Assembly: GCA_049324535.1 (NCBI GenBank)
Contig: JBMOOG010000014.1
Span: forward strand, 46,079-110,078
Reading direction: 5' to 3'
DNA from: JBMOOG01 sp049324535
GTDB lineage: Bacteria; Pseudomonadota; Alphaproteobacteria; Rhodobacterales; Rhodobacteraceae
Length of the DNA: 64,000 nucleotides
A program made the position numbers and the translations under genes. The notes beneath the pieces are model-generated. The model had not been told where the DNA came from. It searched no databases and saw nothing but the letters and a program-made list of their open reading frames with translations. Below, in pieces: positions 32,822-41,705 of this stretch (the stretch's first letter is position 1; the number at the start of each line of letters is the position of its first letter).

Positions 32822-34893
32822 TCGCGCGTCTCGGGCTGAGGCTGCGGATTCTGCTGTTCTTCGCGGCCCTCGCCATCGGCAGCGTCGCGGCGGTGACGGC
32901 CGGTCTCGTGCTCGGCTACCGGCACACGGGCGATGCCGCCTCGGCGCCCGGCTTCGTGACGGCCGGGGTTCTGGCGGGCTTTGTCATCCTTGGGCTGAAC
33001 GCCGGCGTCTGGTACCTCTTTGACGAACACGTGGCGCGCGCCATCGAGCGGCTGGCCAGCGGGCTGCGTGTCCGGGCCCATGCCGATGTGGCGGACGCGA
33101 TCGACCGCACTCCCGGGCGCTACCTCGGCGATCTCGCGCCGGCGGCGGCGGCGGTGACGCTTACCCTGGCCGAGACCCGCAACGCCCTGGCCGAGGCCGT
33201 CGCCCGCGAAACCTCGCGGCTCGCGACCGAGAAGGAACGGCTCGAGGCGCTGCTGGCCGACGTGGGCGTGGGCGTGCTGCTCTGCTCGGGCGATCATCAG
33301 CTCGCGTTCTACAACGGCCCTGCCGTCGAGCTTCTCGGGGCCGAGGCGGTTCCCGGCCTCGATCGCCGCGTGTTCGACTATCTGCGCGAGGCCCCGATCG
33401 TCCATGCCTACGCGCGCCTCATCGAGGCCGACGACCCCGACGCCACATCGGAGCTGCTGTGCGCGACCGTCGGGGGCAGCCGGGTGTTCGCGGGCCGGAT
33501 GCGCATACTCGAACAGGGCCACGAGCGGCCGGGCTACGTGCTCACCCTGCGCGACGTCACCGGCGATCTGGCCACGCTGGCCGCGCGCGAGGGCCTGCTG
33601 GCCGAGATCTTCGATCGCGTGCGCCGGCCGGCGGCCAACCTTCGGGCGGCGGTGGGGGTCCTGGCCGAAGACGGCGCGGCCGCGCCCCCCGAGCTGACGG
33701 CTGTGGTCCTTGACGAGGCCCAGAGGCTGGCCCGGGCCGTCACCGAACTGGGCGCGCGCTACGACGAGGTGCGCAGCGACGGCTGGCCGCTCTCTTTCGT
33801 GCGCGCCTCGGACCTTGTCGACTCGATCCGCGCCGCCACCGAACGCGCCGGCCTCGCGCTGCCGGTGACCGCCGACCCGGTGCTCGTGCGCTGCAACGGC
33901 TTCGAGATCTCGGCGCTGGCCGGCCATCTCGCGCGCTCTCTGGCGAAGTCCGGGCGGGGGGAGAGGCTCGCGCTGTCGCTGCGCGAAGAGGGCGCGGGCG
34001 CGGTGCTCGATCTGGACTGGAGCGGGGCGCCCCTGACGGTGGGCGAGCTCGAGGGGTGGCTCGCCCAGCCTATGGACGTGGGCGTGGCCGACGTGACCGG
34101 CCGCTCCGTCCTGGCCGTCCATGCCACCGAATGCTGGCCGGAGCCGCGCGGGTCCGGCGCGGCGGCGCTGCGGCTGCCGCTGCGCGAGGCCCGCCGCGTC
34201 CACCGGCGGCCCCGTCCGCTTGCCCGCGCCGTCGTCTACGACTTCGATCTGCTGGCCAAGGCGCGCAGCGCCGGCGTGGCCGATACGGCGCTCGAGGATC
34301 TGACCTATGTGGTCTTCGACACCGAAACCACCGGCCTCATGCCGCAGCAGGGCGACGAGATCGTCCAGATTGCCGCCCTGCGCATCGTGAACGCCCGCCG
34401 GGTCGAGGGCGAAGTCTTCGAGACTCTGGTCAATCCCCAGCGCCCGATCCCCCCCGCATCAACCGAGGTTCACGGCATCACCGATGCGATGGTGGCCGAG
34501 GCCCCGACCATTGCCGAGGTGGGGCGCAGCTTCCATGCCTTTGCCGCCGGCTCGGTGCTCATCGCGCACAACGCTCCCTTCGACATGCAGTTCCTGCGCC
34601 GCCACGAGGACGCGATCGGTGTGGTCTTCGACCATCCGATCCTCGACACCGTGCTGCTGTCGGCGGTGGTGTTCGGACAGGGCGAGGCCCACAGTCTGGA
34701 CGCGCTGGCCCACCGGCTCGGGATCACCATTCCGGAAGAGGCCCGCCACACCGCGATCGGAGACGCGGTGGCGACGGCGGACGCCTTCCTGCGCCTTCTG
34801 CCGATGCTGAAGGCCAAGGGCCTGCGCAGCTTCGGCGACGTGCTGGCCGAAGTGCGCAAGCACGGCCGTCTGCTCAAGGACCTGAACGGCTAG
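32818..34893 (+). CDS. Membrane PAS protein with degenerate kinase core fused to a DEDDh exonuclease
   Basis: A 691-residue fusion. It has two membrane helices (about 9-33 and 46-68), a coiled linker, a PAS-like sensor (about 141-250), and a DHp-like helix where FDRVRRPAANLR replaces the H-box (consensus His is Asp266). The ATPase-like region lacks the Asn and Gly boxes. A complete DnaQ-type exonuclease begins at about 497: VVFDTETTG, IAHNAPFDMQFL, and HTAIGDAVATADAF with the DEDDh His. The kinase activity is therefore probably gone while 3'-5' exonuclease or nucleotide cleavage is kept. Last gene of the acetate locus; its TAG shares CTAG with truA. Confidence 0.88.
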   Translation: MIARLGLRLRILLFFAALAIGSVAAVTAGLVLGYRHTGDAASAPGFVTAGVLAGFVILGLNAGVWYLFDEHVARAIERLASGLRVRAHADVADAIDRTPGRYLGDLAPAAAAVTLTLAETRNALAEAVARETSRLATEKERLEALLADVGVGVLLCSGDHQLAFYNGPAVELLGAEAVPGLDRRVFDYLREAPIVHAYARLIEADDPDATSELLCATVGGSRVFAGRMRILEQGHERPGYVLTLRDVTGDLATLAAREGLLAEIFDRVRRPAANLRAAVGVLAEDGAAAPPELTAVVLDEAQRLARAVTELGARYDEVRSDGWPLSFVRASDLVDSIRAATERAGLALPVTADPVLVRCNGFEISALAGHLARSLAKSGRGERLALSLREEGAGAVLDLDWSGAPLTVGELEGWLAQPMDVGVADVTGRSVLAVHATECWPEPRGSGAAALRLPLREARRVHRRPRPLARAVVYDFDLLAKARSAGVADTALEDLTYVVFDTETTGLMPQQGDEIVQIAALRIVNARRVEGEVFETLVNPQRPIPPASTEVHGITDAMVAEAPTIAEVGRSFHAFAAGSVLIAHNAPFDMQFLRRHEDAIGVVFDHPILDTVLLSAVVFGQGEAHSLDALAHRLGITIPEEARHTAIGDAVATADAFLRLLPMLKAKGLRSFGDVLAEVRKHGRLLKDLNG

Positions 34894-35696
34894 GCCGGCG
34901 CCGCGGCGGGCTCGGGCCGGGCGGGGCCGCCGCCAAAGGGATCCTGCGGATAGCCGACGCCGGTCAGATAGAGACCCTGCGGCGGGCAGACCGGCCCGCA
35001 GGCGGCGCGGTCGCGGGCGGCCAGCGCGCGCGCCACGTCCTCGGGCGCCCAGGCGCCGGCGCCGACCCGTTCGAGCGTGCCCACGATCGAGCGCACCTGG
35101 TTGTGCAGGAAGCTGCGCGCCCGCAGACGGAACCGGATCTCGGTGCCTCCGGGGACCGGGATCGCGTCGATGGCGATCGCGTCGAGGGTCTTGACCGGGC
35201 TGTCGGACTGGCACATCGCCGAGCGGAAGGTGGTGAAGTCGTGGCGTCCGACCAGATGGGCCGCGCCGTCGCGCATCGCCGCCACATCGAGGCTCTGGCG
35301 CACCTGCCAGACCCGCCCCGCCTCCAGCGTGGCGGGCGCGCGGCGCACCAGCAGCCGGAAGAGATAGCGCCGCTCGATCGCCGAGAAGCGGGCGTGAAAG
35401 TCGTCCGCCACCCGCGCGACCCCCAGCACCGCGACCGGGGCCGGCTTCAGGTGCCAGTTCAGGGCCTCCATCAGGCGGAACGGCTCCCAGTCGCGCGCGA
35501 GGTCGCAATGCGCCACCTGGCCCGTGGCGTGGACACCCGCATCGGTGCGCCCGGCGGCCGCGATGCCCGGCGCCTCGGGATCGAGCCGGCGCAGCGCCGC
35601 CTCGACCGCGGCCTGCACCGAAGGCTGGCCGGCCTGCCGCTGCCAGCCGGCAAAGGGGCCGCCGTCGTATTCGATGAGAAGCGCGTATCTGGGCAT
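34890..35696 (-). CDS. truA: tRNA pseudouridine synthase A
   Basis: A 268-residue enzyme that makes pseudouridine at tRNA positions 38-40. The catalytic Asp is in AAAGRTDAGVHATGQVAH (about 53). Other family segments are LIEYDGGPFAGWQRQ and RARSFLHNQVRSIVGTL. MPRYALLIEY at 35696 is the usual start; the longer frame upstream is not conserved. Its stop overlaps the convergent exonuclease stop. Confidence 0.96.
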   Translation of the reverse strand: MPRYALLIEYDGGPFAGWQRQAGQPSVQAAVEAALRRLDPEAPGIAAAGRTDAGVHATGQVAHCDLARDWEPFRLMEALNWHLKPAPVAVLGVARVADDFHARFSAIERRYLFRLLVRRAPATLEAGRVWQVRQSLDVAAMRDGAAHLVGRHDFTTFRSAMCQSDSPVKTLDAIAIDAIPVPGGTEIRFRLRARSFLHNQVRSIVGTLERVGAGAWAPEDVARALAARDRAACGPVCPPQGLYLTGVGYPQDPFGGGPARPEPAAAPA

Positions 35697-35854
35697 GACC
35701 CCGCATAGCGCCGTGCGGTCGGGCGATGCAAGCCACGTCGGTCGCCCGCGTGTCCGTCCTGGCGCGCGAAGGGGGAATTTCCGGTCCGCCGCGCACCGGC
35801 CCTTTCGCATTCCCGTCCCGCGCCCTTATGTTTGCCGCGAAAGAGAGGTGGCGT

Positions 35855-37267
35855 TTGGGCATCGGTGACATAGCGGACGGCCTGGCGAGAGGGCTCGGGT
35901 CTGTGGGTTCGGGTCTTTCCGAGGCGCTCTTCGAGCCGGTGATCCGCCTCGGCGTGACCGGCCTGAGCCGCGCCGGCAAGACGGTGTTCATCACCTCGCT
36001 GGTGGCGAACCTTCTGGACCGTGGCCGGATGCCGGGTCTGGTGGCGGCGGCGGACGGGTCGATCCGCATGGTCTACCTGCAGCCGCAGCCCGACGACACG
36101 GTGCCGCGCTTCGACTACGAGAGGCACCTCGCGGAACTCACCGGCCCGGACCCGCGCTGGCCCGAGGGAACGCGCGCGGTCAGCGAGTTGCGGCTGTCGC
36201 TTCGCATCCGGCCCGGCGGCCTGCTCGGCCCGGTGCGCGGCGAGCGGACGGTGCATCTCGACATCGTGGATTACCCCGGTGAATGGCTTCTCGACCTCGC
36301 GCTCATGGATCAGAGCTATTCGGGCTGGTCGGAGCGCACGCTGGCGCGCATGGCCCCGCGCCCGCAGGCGGCGGATTACCTCGCCCTCGCGCGCGCCGAG
36401 GCTGCGGATGCGGGTTTCGACGAGTCCCGCGCGCGGCTTCTGGCGGCCGCCTTCACCGACTGGCTGCGCGCCGCGCGGGCGGCGGGCCTGTCGGATTGCA
36501 CGCCGGGCCGCTTCCTTCTTCCCGGAGAGCTGGCCGGATCGCCGGTGCTGACCTTTGCGCCGCTGCCGCGCCCCGACCAGACCCCGCGCGGCAGTCTCTG
36601 GCGCGAGATGGAGCGGCGCTTCGACGCCTATCGAGCGCAGGTGGTCCGACCCTTCTTCCGCGACCATTTCGCGCGGATCGACCGTCAGGTCGTGCTTGTC
36701 GATGCGCTGGGCGCGATCCACGCCGGACCGCCCGCGGTCGAGGACCTGCGCCAGTCGATGGCCGACATCCTCGCCGCCTTCCGGCCGGGGCGCGCCTCCT
36801 GGCTCGGGCGGCTTTTGGGCGCGCGCCGGGTCGAGCGGATCCTCTTCGCCGCGACCAAGGCCGACCACATCCACCACAGCCAGCATGCGCGGCTGACCGC
36901 GATCATGGCGGCTCTGCTGCGCGAGGCGAAGGACCGGGCGGACTACGCCGGCGCGCGAACCGGCGCCATGGCCATCGCGGCGCTCAGGGCCACCACGGAA
37001 GAGACGGTCACCCATGACGGGCGGGCGCTGGACATGGTGCGGGGCCGGCTTGCGGACGGGCGGCTTGCGGCCTTCTATCCGGGCGATCTGCCCGAGGATC
37101 CCGCGCATCTCCTGAACCCCGCGCGGTCGGGCGCCGAGCGCTGGCTTGACGCCGATTACGCGCGGATGGAGTTCCAGCCGGCCCGGCTGACGCTGCGGCC
37201 CGGCGAGGGACCGCCGCACATCCGGCTCGACCGGGCCGCGGAATTCCTGATCGGTGACCGGCTCTGA
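35855..37267 (+). CDS. YcjX-family P-loop GTPase-like protein (DUF463)
   Basis: A 470-residue cytosolic protein with Walker A GVTGLSRAGKTVFITSLVAN (about 29) and a Walker-B-like VHLDIVDYPGEWLLDLAL. The C-terminal ATKADHIHH resembles a guanine-specificity motif. In E. coli YcjX is a stress-inducible ATP/GTPase of unknown role. The start is TTG at 35855, with AGAGAGG upstream at 35842; an ATG at 35828 in frame is an alternative. It is paired with the YcjF-like membrane protein 10 bases downstream. Confidence 0.87.
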   Translation: MGIGDIADGLARGLGSVGSGLSEALFEPVIRLGVTGLSRAGKTVFITSLVANLLDRGRMPGLVAAADGSIRMVYLQPQPDDTVPRFDYERHLAELTGPDPRWPEGTRAVSELRLSLRIRPGGLLGPVRGERTVHLDIVDYPGEWLLDLALMDQSYSGWSERTLARMAPRPQAADYLALARAEAADAGFDESRARLLAAAFTDWLRAARAAGLSDCTPGRFLLPGELAGSPVLTFAPLPRPDQTPRGSLWREMERRFDAYRAQVVRPFFRDHFARIDRQVVLVDALGAIHAGPPAVEDLRQSMADILAAFRPGRASWLGRLLGARRVERILFAATKADHIHHSQHARLTAIMAALLREAKDRADYAGARTGAMAIAALRATTEETVTHDGRALDMVRGRLADGRLAAFYPGDLPEDPAHLLNPARSGAERWLDADYARMEFQPARLTLRPGEGPPHIRLDRAAEFLIGDRL

Positions 37268-37277
37268 GGGGGACGCC

Positions 37278-38297
37278 ATGACACGACCGCAAGGGCCTGT
37301 CCTGATCGAGATCGAGGACGGTGCGCCGGTGGATCCGGCCGCAGCGCCGCCGGTGCCCGACAGCGCGGACCGGCCGACCGGGCGCGCGATGCAGACCGTG
37401 GCGGTTCTCGCCGCGCGGCCGCGCTCTGCGCTCTGGCGGTTCTTCTGGTGGGCGGCGGGGGCGCTGACCACCTTCGTCGCCTCGGTCATGGCCTGGCGCT
37501 TCGTCGAGGGGCTTCTCGCGTCGAACCCGGTCCTGGGCTGGGTGGCGGCGGTGCTGGTCGGCGCCTTCGTGCTGGCGCTCCTGCTCGTCACGCTGCGCGA
37601 GCTGGCCGCCTACGGCCGGCTCGCCCGGCTTGACCACATCCACAAGGCCGCGGCCGTCGCGCTGGCGGATCAGGACCTGAAGGCCGCGCGGGCCGTGGCC
37701 GACCGGATCGTGGCGCTTTATGCCGACCGGCCCGACACCGACTGGGGCCGGGCGCGCCTCGCCGAGCGCCGGGACGACCAGTTCGACGCCGACGCGCTCT
37801 TGCGGCTGACCGAGGCCGAACTACTGGCGCCGCTCGATCAGGCGGCGCGGCGCGAGGTCGAGGCCGCCGCCCGGCAGGTCGCGACGGTGACGGCGCTGGT
37901 GCCGCTGGCGCTGGCCGATGTGGTGGCGGCGCTGACCGCGAACGTCCGCATGATCCGCCGCATCGCCGAGATCTACGGCGGCCGGGCCGGAAGCTTCGGG
38001 GCCTGGCGGCTGACGCGGACCGTGCTCACCCATCTGGTGGCGACCGGGGCTGTGGCCGCGGGCGACGACCTGATCGAGACCATGGCCGGCGGCGGGCTTC
38101 TGTCGAAACTCTCGCGCCGCTTCGGCGAGGGCGTGGTCAACGGCGCGCTCACCGCCCGCGTCGGCATCGCCGCGATGGAGGTCTGCCGCCCCTTGCCCTT
38201 CGCGGCCCTTCCGCGCCCGAGGGTGTCGAACCTCGTCGGCCGCGCGCTTGCGGGGCTCTTCGGCAAGGCGGAGGCCGCCGAGGACGGGAAAGCCTGA
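37278..38297 (+). CDS. YcjF/TIGR01620 family membrane protein (DUF697)
   Basis: A 339-residue inner-membrane protein with two adjacent helices (about 60-82 and 92-112: FFWWAAGALTTFVASVMAW and LGWVAAVLVGAFVLALLLV) and a large cytoplasmic helical domain ending with GRALAGLFGK. It is the constant partner of YcjX. GAGGGGGACGCC precedes the ATG at 37278. The function of the pair is unknown; a role in envelope stress is usually proposed. Confidence 0.87.
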   Translation: MTRPQGPVLIEIEDGAPVDPAAAPPVPDSADRPTGRAMQTVAVLAARPRSALWRFFWWAAGALTTFVASVMAWRFVEGLLASNPVLGWVAAVLVGAFVLALLLVTLRELAAYGRLARLDHIHKAAAVALADQDLKAARAVADRIVALYADRPDTDWGRARLAERRDDQFDADALLRLTEAELLAPLDQAARREVEAAARQVATVTALVPLALADVVAALTANVRMIRRIAEIYGGRAGSFGAWRLTRTVLTHLVATGAVAAGDDLIETMAGGGLLSKLSRRFGEGVVNGALTARVGIAAMEVCRPLPFAALPRPRVSNLVGRALAGLFGKAEAAEDGKA

Positions 38298-38352
38298 CTT
38301 TGCCAAATCCCCTTCCGTCGCGTAACGATGGCGGAAAACACGGGGACGGTGC

Positions 38353-41032
38353 GTGGAAGTCATCTTCGTTCTGGCGATCCTGTGGCTGGGGTTCAGCCAC
38401 CGGAACCTGGCGCGTCGGGTCAAGGATCTCGAGGCGCGGCTGCGTGCGGCGGCGCCGCAGCCCTCGGGCGCTGTGGCGGAGGGGCTGCCGGCCGGCTCCG
38501 CCGAGCCGCCCCCCGCCGCGGCCTCAGGTCCCTGGCAGGAGGCCGTCCACGCCACCGAGGCGCCACCCGTCGCCACCGCTGCCGCCGGTGTCCCCGCCGC
38601 CCCGGCCGTGGCGGACGAAGCCGTCCCGCGGCAGGACCATCCCGTGGTCTTCTCCCCCGAGCGCCTTGCCGCCCTGGGGCGCTGGCTGCGCGACAACTGG
38701 GTCTATGCGGTCTCGGCGCTGTCGCTGGCGCTCGCCGGTGTGTTCTTCGTGCAATACGGGGTCGAGCGCGGGCTCCTGCCGCCCGCCGCGCGGGTGGCGC
38801 TGGCGATCCTGTTCGGTCTTGCGCTCATCGCGGGGGGCGAGACGATCCGGCGGCGCTGGGGCGACAGCCGGGGGCCGACCGCGCATCTGCCCTCGGTGTT
38901 CTCGGGCGCGGGCCTCGTGTCGGTCTTCGCGGGCATCGTCGCGGCCCGGATGCTCTATGGCCTGATCGGTCCGGTCCCGGCCTTCGCGGGACTGGTGGCG
39001 ACCTCGGGCGCGGCGATCCTTCTGGGCTGGCTGCACGGCCCGCTTCTGGCGGCGATCGGGCTTCTGGGCGCGGCGGCGGCGCCGTTCCTGACAGGCGGCG
39101 ACATTTCCGAGGTGACCTGGCTCTACGGCTATTACGCGCTGGTCGGCGTGACCGGTCTGATGGTCGACACGCTGCGGCGCTGGGCCTGGGTTTCGGTGCT
39201 GGCGCTGGTCCTCGCCTTCGCGGGCGGTCTTCTGATCGCGGCGGGCGGCGGCGGCGCCGGCGGATTTGCCGCGCTTGCGGGCGTTCTTGCGCTGGCGGCC
39301 ATCGCGGTGCCGGTGCGCAGCCTCGCGCCCGATCATCCGGCCCCGGCGGTCATCGAAGCGGTGCTGGCACGGGGCAGGGCCGGATGGCCGGTGTTCCCGG
39401 TCCGGCTCGTCGCGGGGGCGATGCTCGCGGCGGCGATCCTCACCGCCTGGGTTCCGGCCGAGACGGCGGCGGGGTCGCTTGCGGCCTTTGCGGTTCGTCG
39501 GCGTGGCGCTCTGGGCGGGCCGCGCCCCGGGCATCGCCGATCTGGCCGCTCTGCCGGCGCTCGCCTTCCTCGGCCGCCTCGTTCTCGAGGCGACGGACGG
39601 CGGCCCGCTCTGGTCGGAGTTCGCCGCGCGCGCGATCCACCTCCGGCCGCCCGAGACCGCGGCCCCGGTCACCTCGAGCCTTCTCGTCGGGCTTGCCACG
39701 CTGGGCAGCCTCGCCGCGGCCCGGCGCAGCCTGGCGGGGCGTGACCATCCGGCCGTCTGGTCGGCCGGGGCGGCGCTCTTCGCGCCGCTTTCGGTGCTTG
39801 CGCTGGAGGTCCTCTGGCAGCCCGCCCTGGTCGTCGGCGCCTATCCCTGGGCGCTGCATTCGATCGCGCTGGCGGCGGTGATGACCGCGCTGGCGGCGGC
39901 CTTCGCCCGCGCCGATGGCGGCGCCGGACGCCGCACGGCCCATGCGACGCTGGCCGCGCTTGCGCTCATGGCCTTTGCGCTCTTCGCGGTGCTGACCAAG
40001 GCGGCGCTGACGCTGGCTCTGGCGGTCCTGATCCTCGGCGCGGCGGCCCTTGGCCGGCGCTTCCGCCTGCCCGAGATGGGCCGGTTCATGCAGGCCGGGA
40101 TGGCCGTCATCGGCTGGCGGCTCATCGTCGATCCGGGTGTGCCCTGGGCCGTGGAAAGCGCCGGGCTCTGGGAGGTCTGGGCGGCCTATGGCGGGGCCGC
40201 GGCGGCCGCGGTGGCGGCGCTGGCGCTTTGGCCGGGCATGTCGCGCGCGACCCGTGCGGCGCTCGAATCCGGGGCTGCGGCCTGGGCGGCGCTTCTGGCG
40301 AACGTGCTTGTGACCCGGTGGCTGATCGTCGACGGGGCCGAGGACCGGCTCTTCACCCACTGGGGGCTCACGCTCAACGCGCTGCCCTGGCTCATCACGC
40401 TTCTGGTGCAGCTCTACCGGATGCCGGCCGGGATGCGCTGGCTGCGCGGCATCATCGCGACCGTGGCCGGGCTGATCGCTCTTGCGGGCCTTGCGCTGGC
40501 GGCCGGACCCGGCAGCCCGGCCGCGATCCGGAGCGCGTCGGACAACTGGGTCCGCGGCCCGCTGATCCTCGACACGCTCGCGCTGGCCTATCTGGTTCCG
40601 GGATTGATGCTGCTCGTCGCGCTGCCGCGGCTGGCGCATCTGCGGCGCTGGCTGCGGGGCCTTCTGGGGATCGCCGGCGCGATGCTTGCGGGTCTCTATG
40701 CCACGCTGGAAATCCGGCGGTTCTGGCGCGGCGACGACCTGTCGGTGCCGGGCGTCACCCAGCCCGAGCTCTACACCTACACGGTGGCCCTTCTGGTGGT
40801 GGGCGCGGCGCTTCTGTGGCAGGCGATCGCCAAGCGGTCGCGGGGGCTGCGGCGCATCGCGATGGCGGTCATCGCGCTGGCCATCGCCAAGGTGTTCCTG
40901 ATCGACGCCTCGGGCCTGTCGGGGCTGACCCGGGTGTTCTCGTTCCTCGCGCTCGGCCTGTCTCTCGCCGCGCTTGCCTGGCTGAACCGCTGGGCGGCGG
41001 GGCGGCAGGGCGACGACGCCGAGACCGCCTAG
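38353..41032 (+). pseudogene. DUF2339 polytopic membrane protein, interrupted by a frameshift near 39487
   Basis: A large membrane protein of more than 20 helices starting at GTG 38353 (MEVIFVLAILWLGFSHRNLA). After about 60 residues of Ala/Pro-rich linker the membrane domain begins (LRDNWVYAVSALSLALAGVF). The frame is good to ETAAGSLAAF and then turns into unconserved sequence. The true continuation (RFVGVALWAGRAPGIADLAA) is in the next frame and runs to the TAG at 41032. Removing one T from the TTT at 39487-39489 joins them as SLAALRFVGVALW, giving about 892 residues. It could be a sequencing error or a real broken gene. The final stop shares CTAG with the haemoglobin gene. Confidence 0.75.
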
Positions 41033-41445
41033 CGCAGCTTCGGCACGCCGCCGTCCAGGGTTGCGCGCTCGACCACGGCCGCGCGCAGGGTGCGGCCGAT
41101 CCGGTGGGCGAGCGCGGACCAGGCGGCGGCGGTCTCGGGCGGCAGTTCGCGGGCCAGCGTCGCGTCGAAGAGCGCAAGCCACGGGCCGAACATCCCGGGC
41201 CGCACGTCGCCCGCATCGCGATGGACGGCGGCGGGGTTGCCGTCGTAGGTGCGGCTGCCGAAGATCGCGTTCCGCCAGAACCGGGCCACCTTGGCCTCGT
41301 GTTCGGGCCAGTCGTGCACGTGGACGGCGAAGACGGGCCCGAGGCCCGGATGGCGGCGCACCGCGTCGTAGAAGGCCGCGACCACGCGGTCGATCTCGGC
41401 CTCGGTGACGGCAAAGCGCGGGGGCAGGGCAGAGGGCTCGCTCAT
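41029..41445 (-). CDS. Group III truncated haemoglobin
   Basis: A 138-residue globin of the trHb III class: FYDAVRRHPGLGPVFAVHVHDW, then KVARFWRNAIFGSRTYDGNP and AAVHRDA, where the His is the likely proximal haem ligand, then WLALFDATL. It probably handles oxygen or nitric oxide. It is divergent from ileS and convergent with the DUF2339 gene, whose stop overlaps its own. Confidence 0.87.
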   Translation of the reverse strand: MSEPSALPPRFAVTEAEIDRVVAAFYDAVRRHPGLGPVFAVHVHDWPEHEAKVARFWRNAIFGSRTYDGNPAAVHRDAGDVRPGMFGPWLALFDATLARELPPETAAAWSALAHRIGRTLRAAVVERATLDGGVPKLR

Positions 41446-41519
41446 GGCTCCACAGATGCGCCCGCTCGGCCGGCTTGCCAAGGGGGCAGCGCGCCGCAGC
41501 CCCCCGGAGACGGGCGCAT

Positions 41520-41548
41520 TTGACGCCCCGCGCCGCGCGGCCTATAAG
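41520..41548 (+). promoter_or_regulatory. Sigma-70 promoter upstream of ileS
   Basis: TTGACG (41520-41525), a spacer of exactly 17 bases, then TATAAG (41543-41548): the best promoter match seen in the window. The expected start at 41554-41557 coincides with the ATG at 41556 of a 16-codon frame, so the message would be leaderless. A second TTGACC at 41632 has only a poor -10 (CAAGAC). Confidence 0.65.
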
Positions 41549-41555
41549 CCGCCGC

Positions 41556-41606
41556 ATGTCCCGGCCGTTCGCGATCATCGCCCGAATTAGCCGCCCGGCG
41601 CTCTGA
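41556..41606 (+). CDS. Candidate 16-residue leader peptide upstream of ileS
   Basis: The frame MSRPFAIIARISRPAL begins at the predicted transcription start and has no Shine-Dalgarno. It has three Ile codons (ATC ATC at 41574-41579, ATT at 41586-41588) in 16. Its last codons and stop lie within the 5' arm of a stem-loop at 41594-41622. This is the arrangement of a ribosome-mediated attenuator responding to charged tRNA-Ile. The peptide is too short for homology arguments, so this is inference from layout. Confidence 0.4.
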   Translation: MSRPFAIIARISRPAL

Positions 41607-41646
41607 TCCCAGAGACGCCGGGAAAAGGCGCTTGACCCGTCGCGCC
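41594..41646 (+). promoter_or_regulatory. Stem-loops between the leader frame and ileS
   Basis: CCCGGCGCTCT (41594-41604) pairs with AGAG-A-CGCCGGG (41611-41622, one bulged A) around the loop GATCCC. Alternatives that cannot form at the same time are CGCC/GGCG (41616-41630) and GGCGC/GCGCC (41627-41646). No T-tract follows, so an intrinsic terminator is not evident. Rho-dependent or translational control would be needed. Confidence 0.4.
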
Positions 41647-41705
41647 GCCCTCTCCAAGACAAGCCCGACCGCTTTGCCCGACCTTTCGCCCGAGGACCGC
41701 CTCCG

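Noticed and set aside
41632..41660. Second ileS promoter, TTGACC-N17-CAAGAC
   Set aside because: The -35 is good but the -10 matches poorly; kept only as an alternative to the 41520 promoter.
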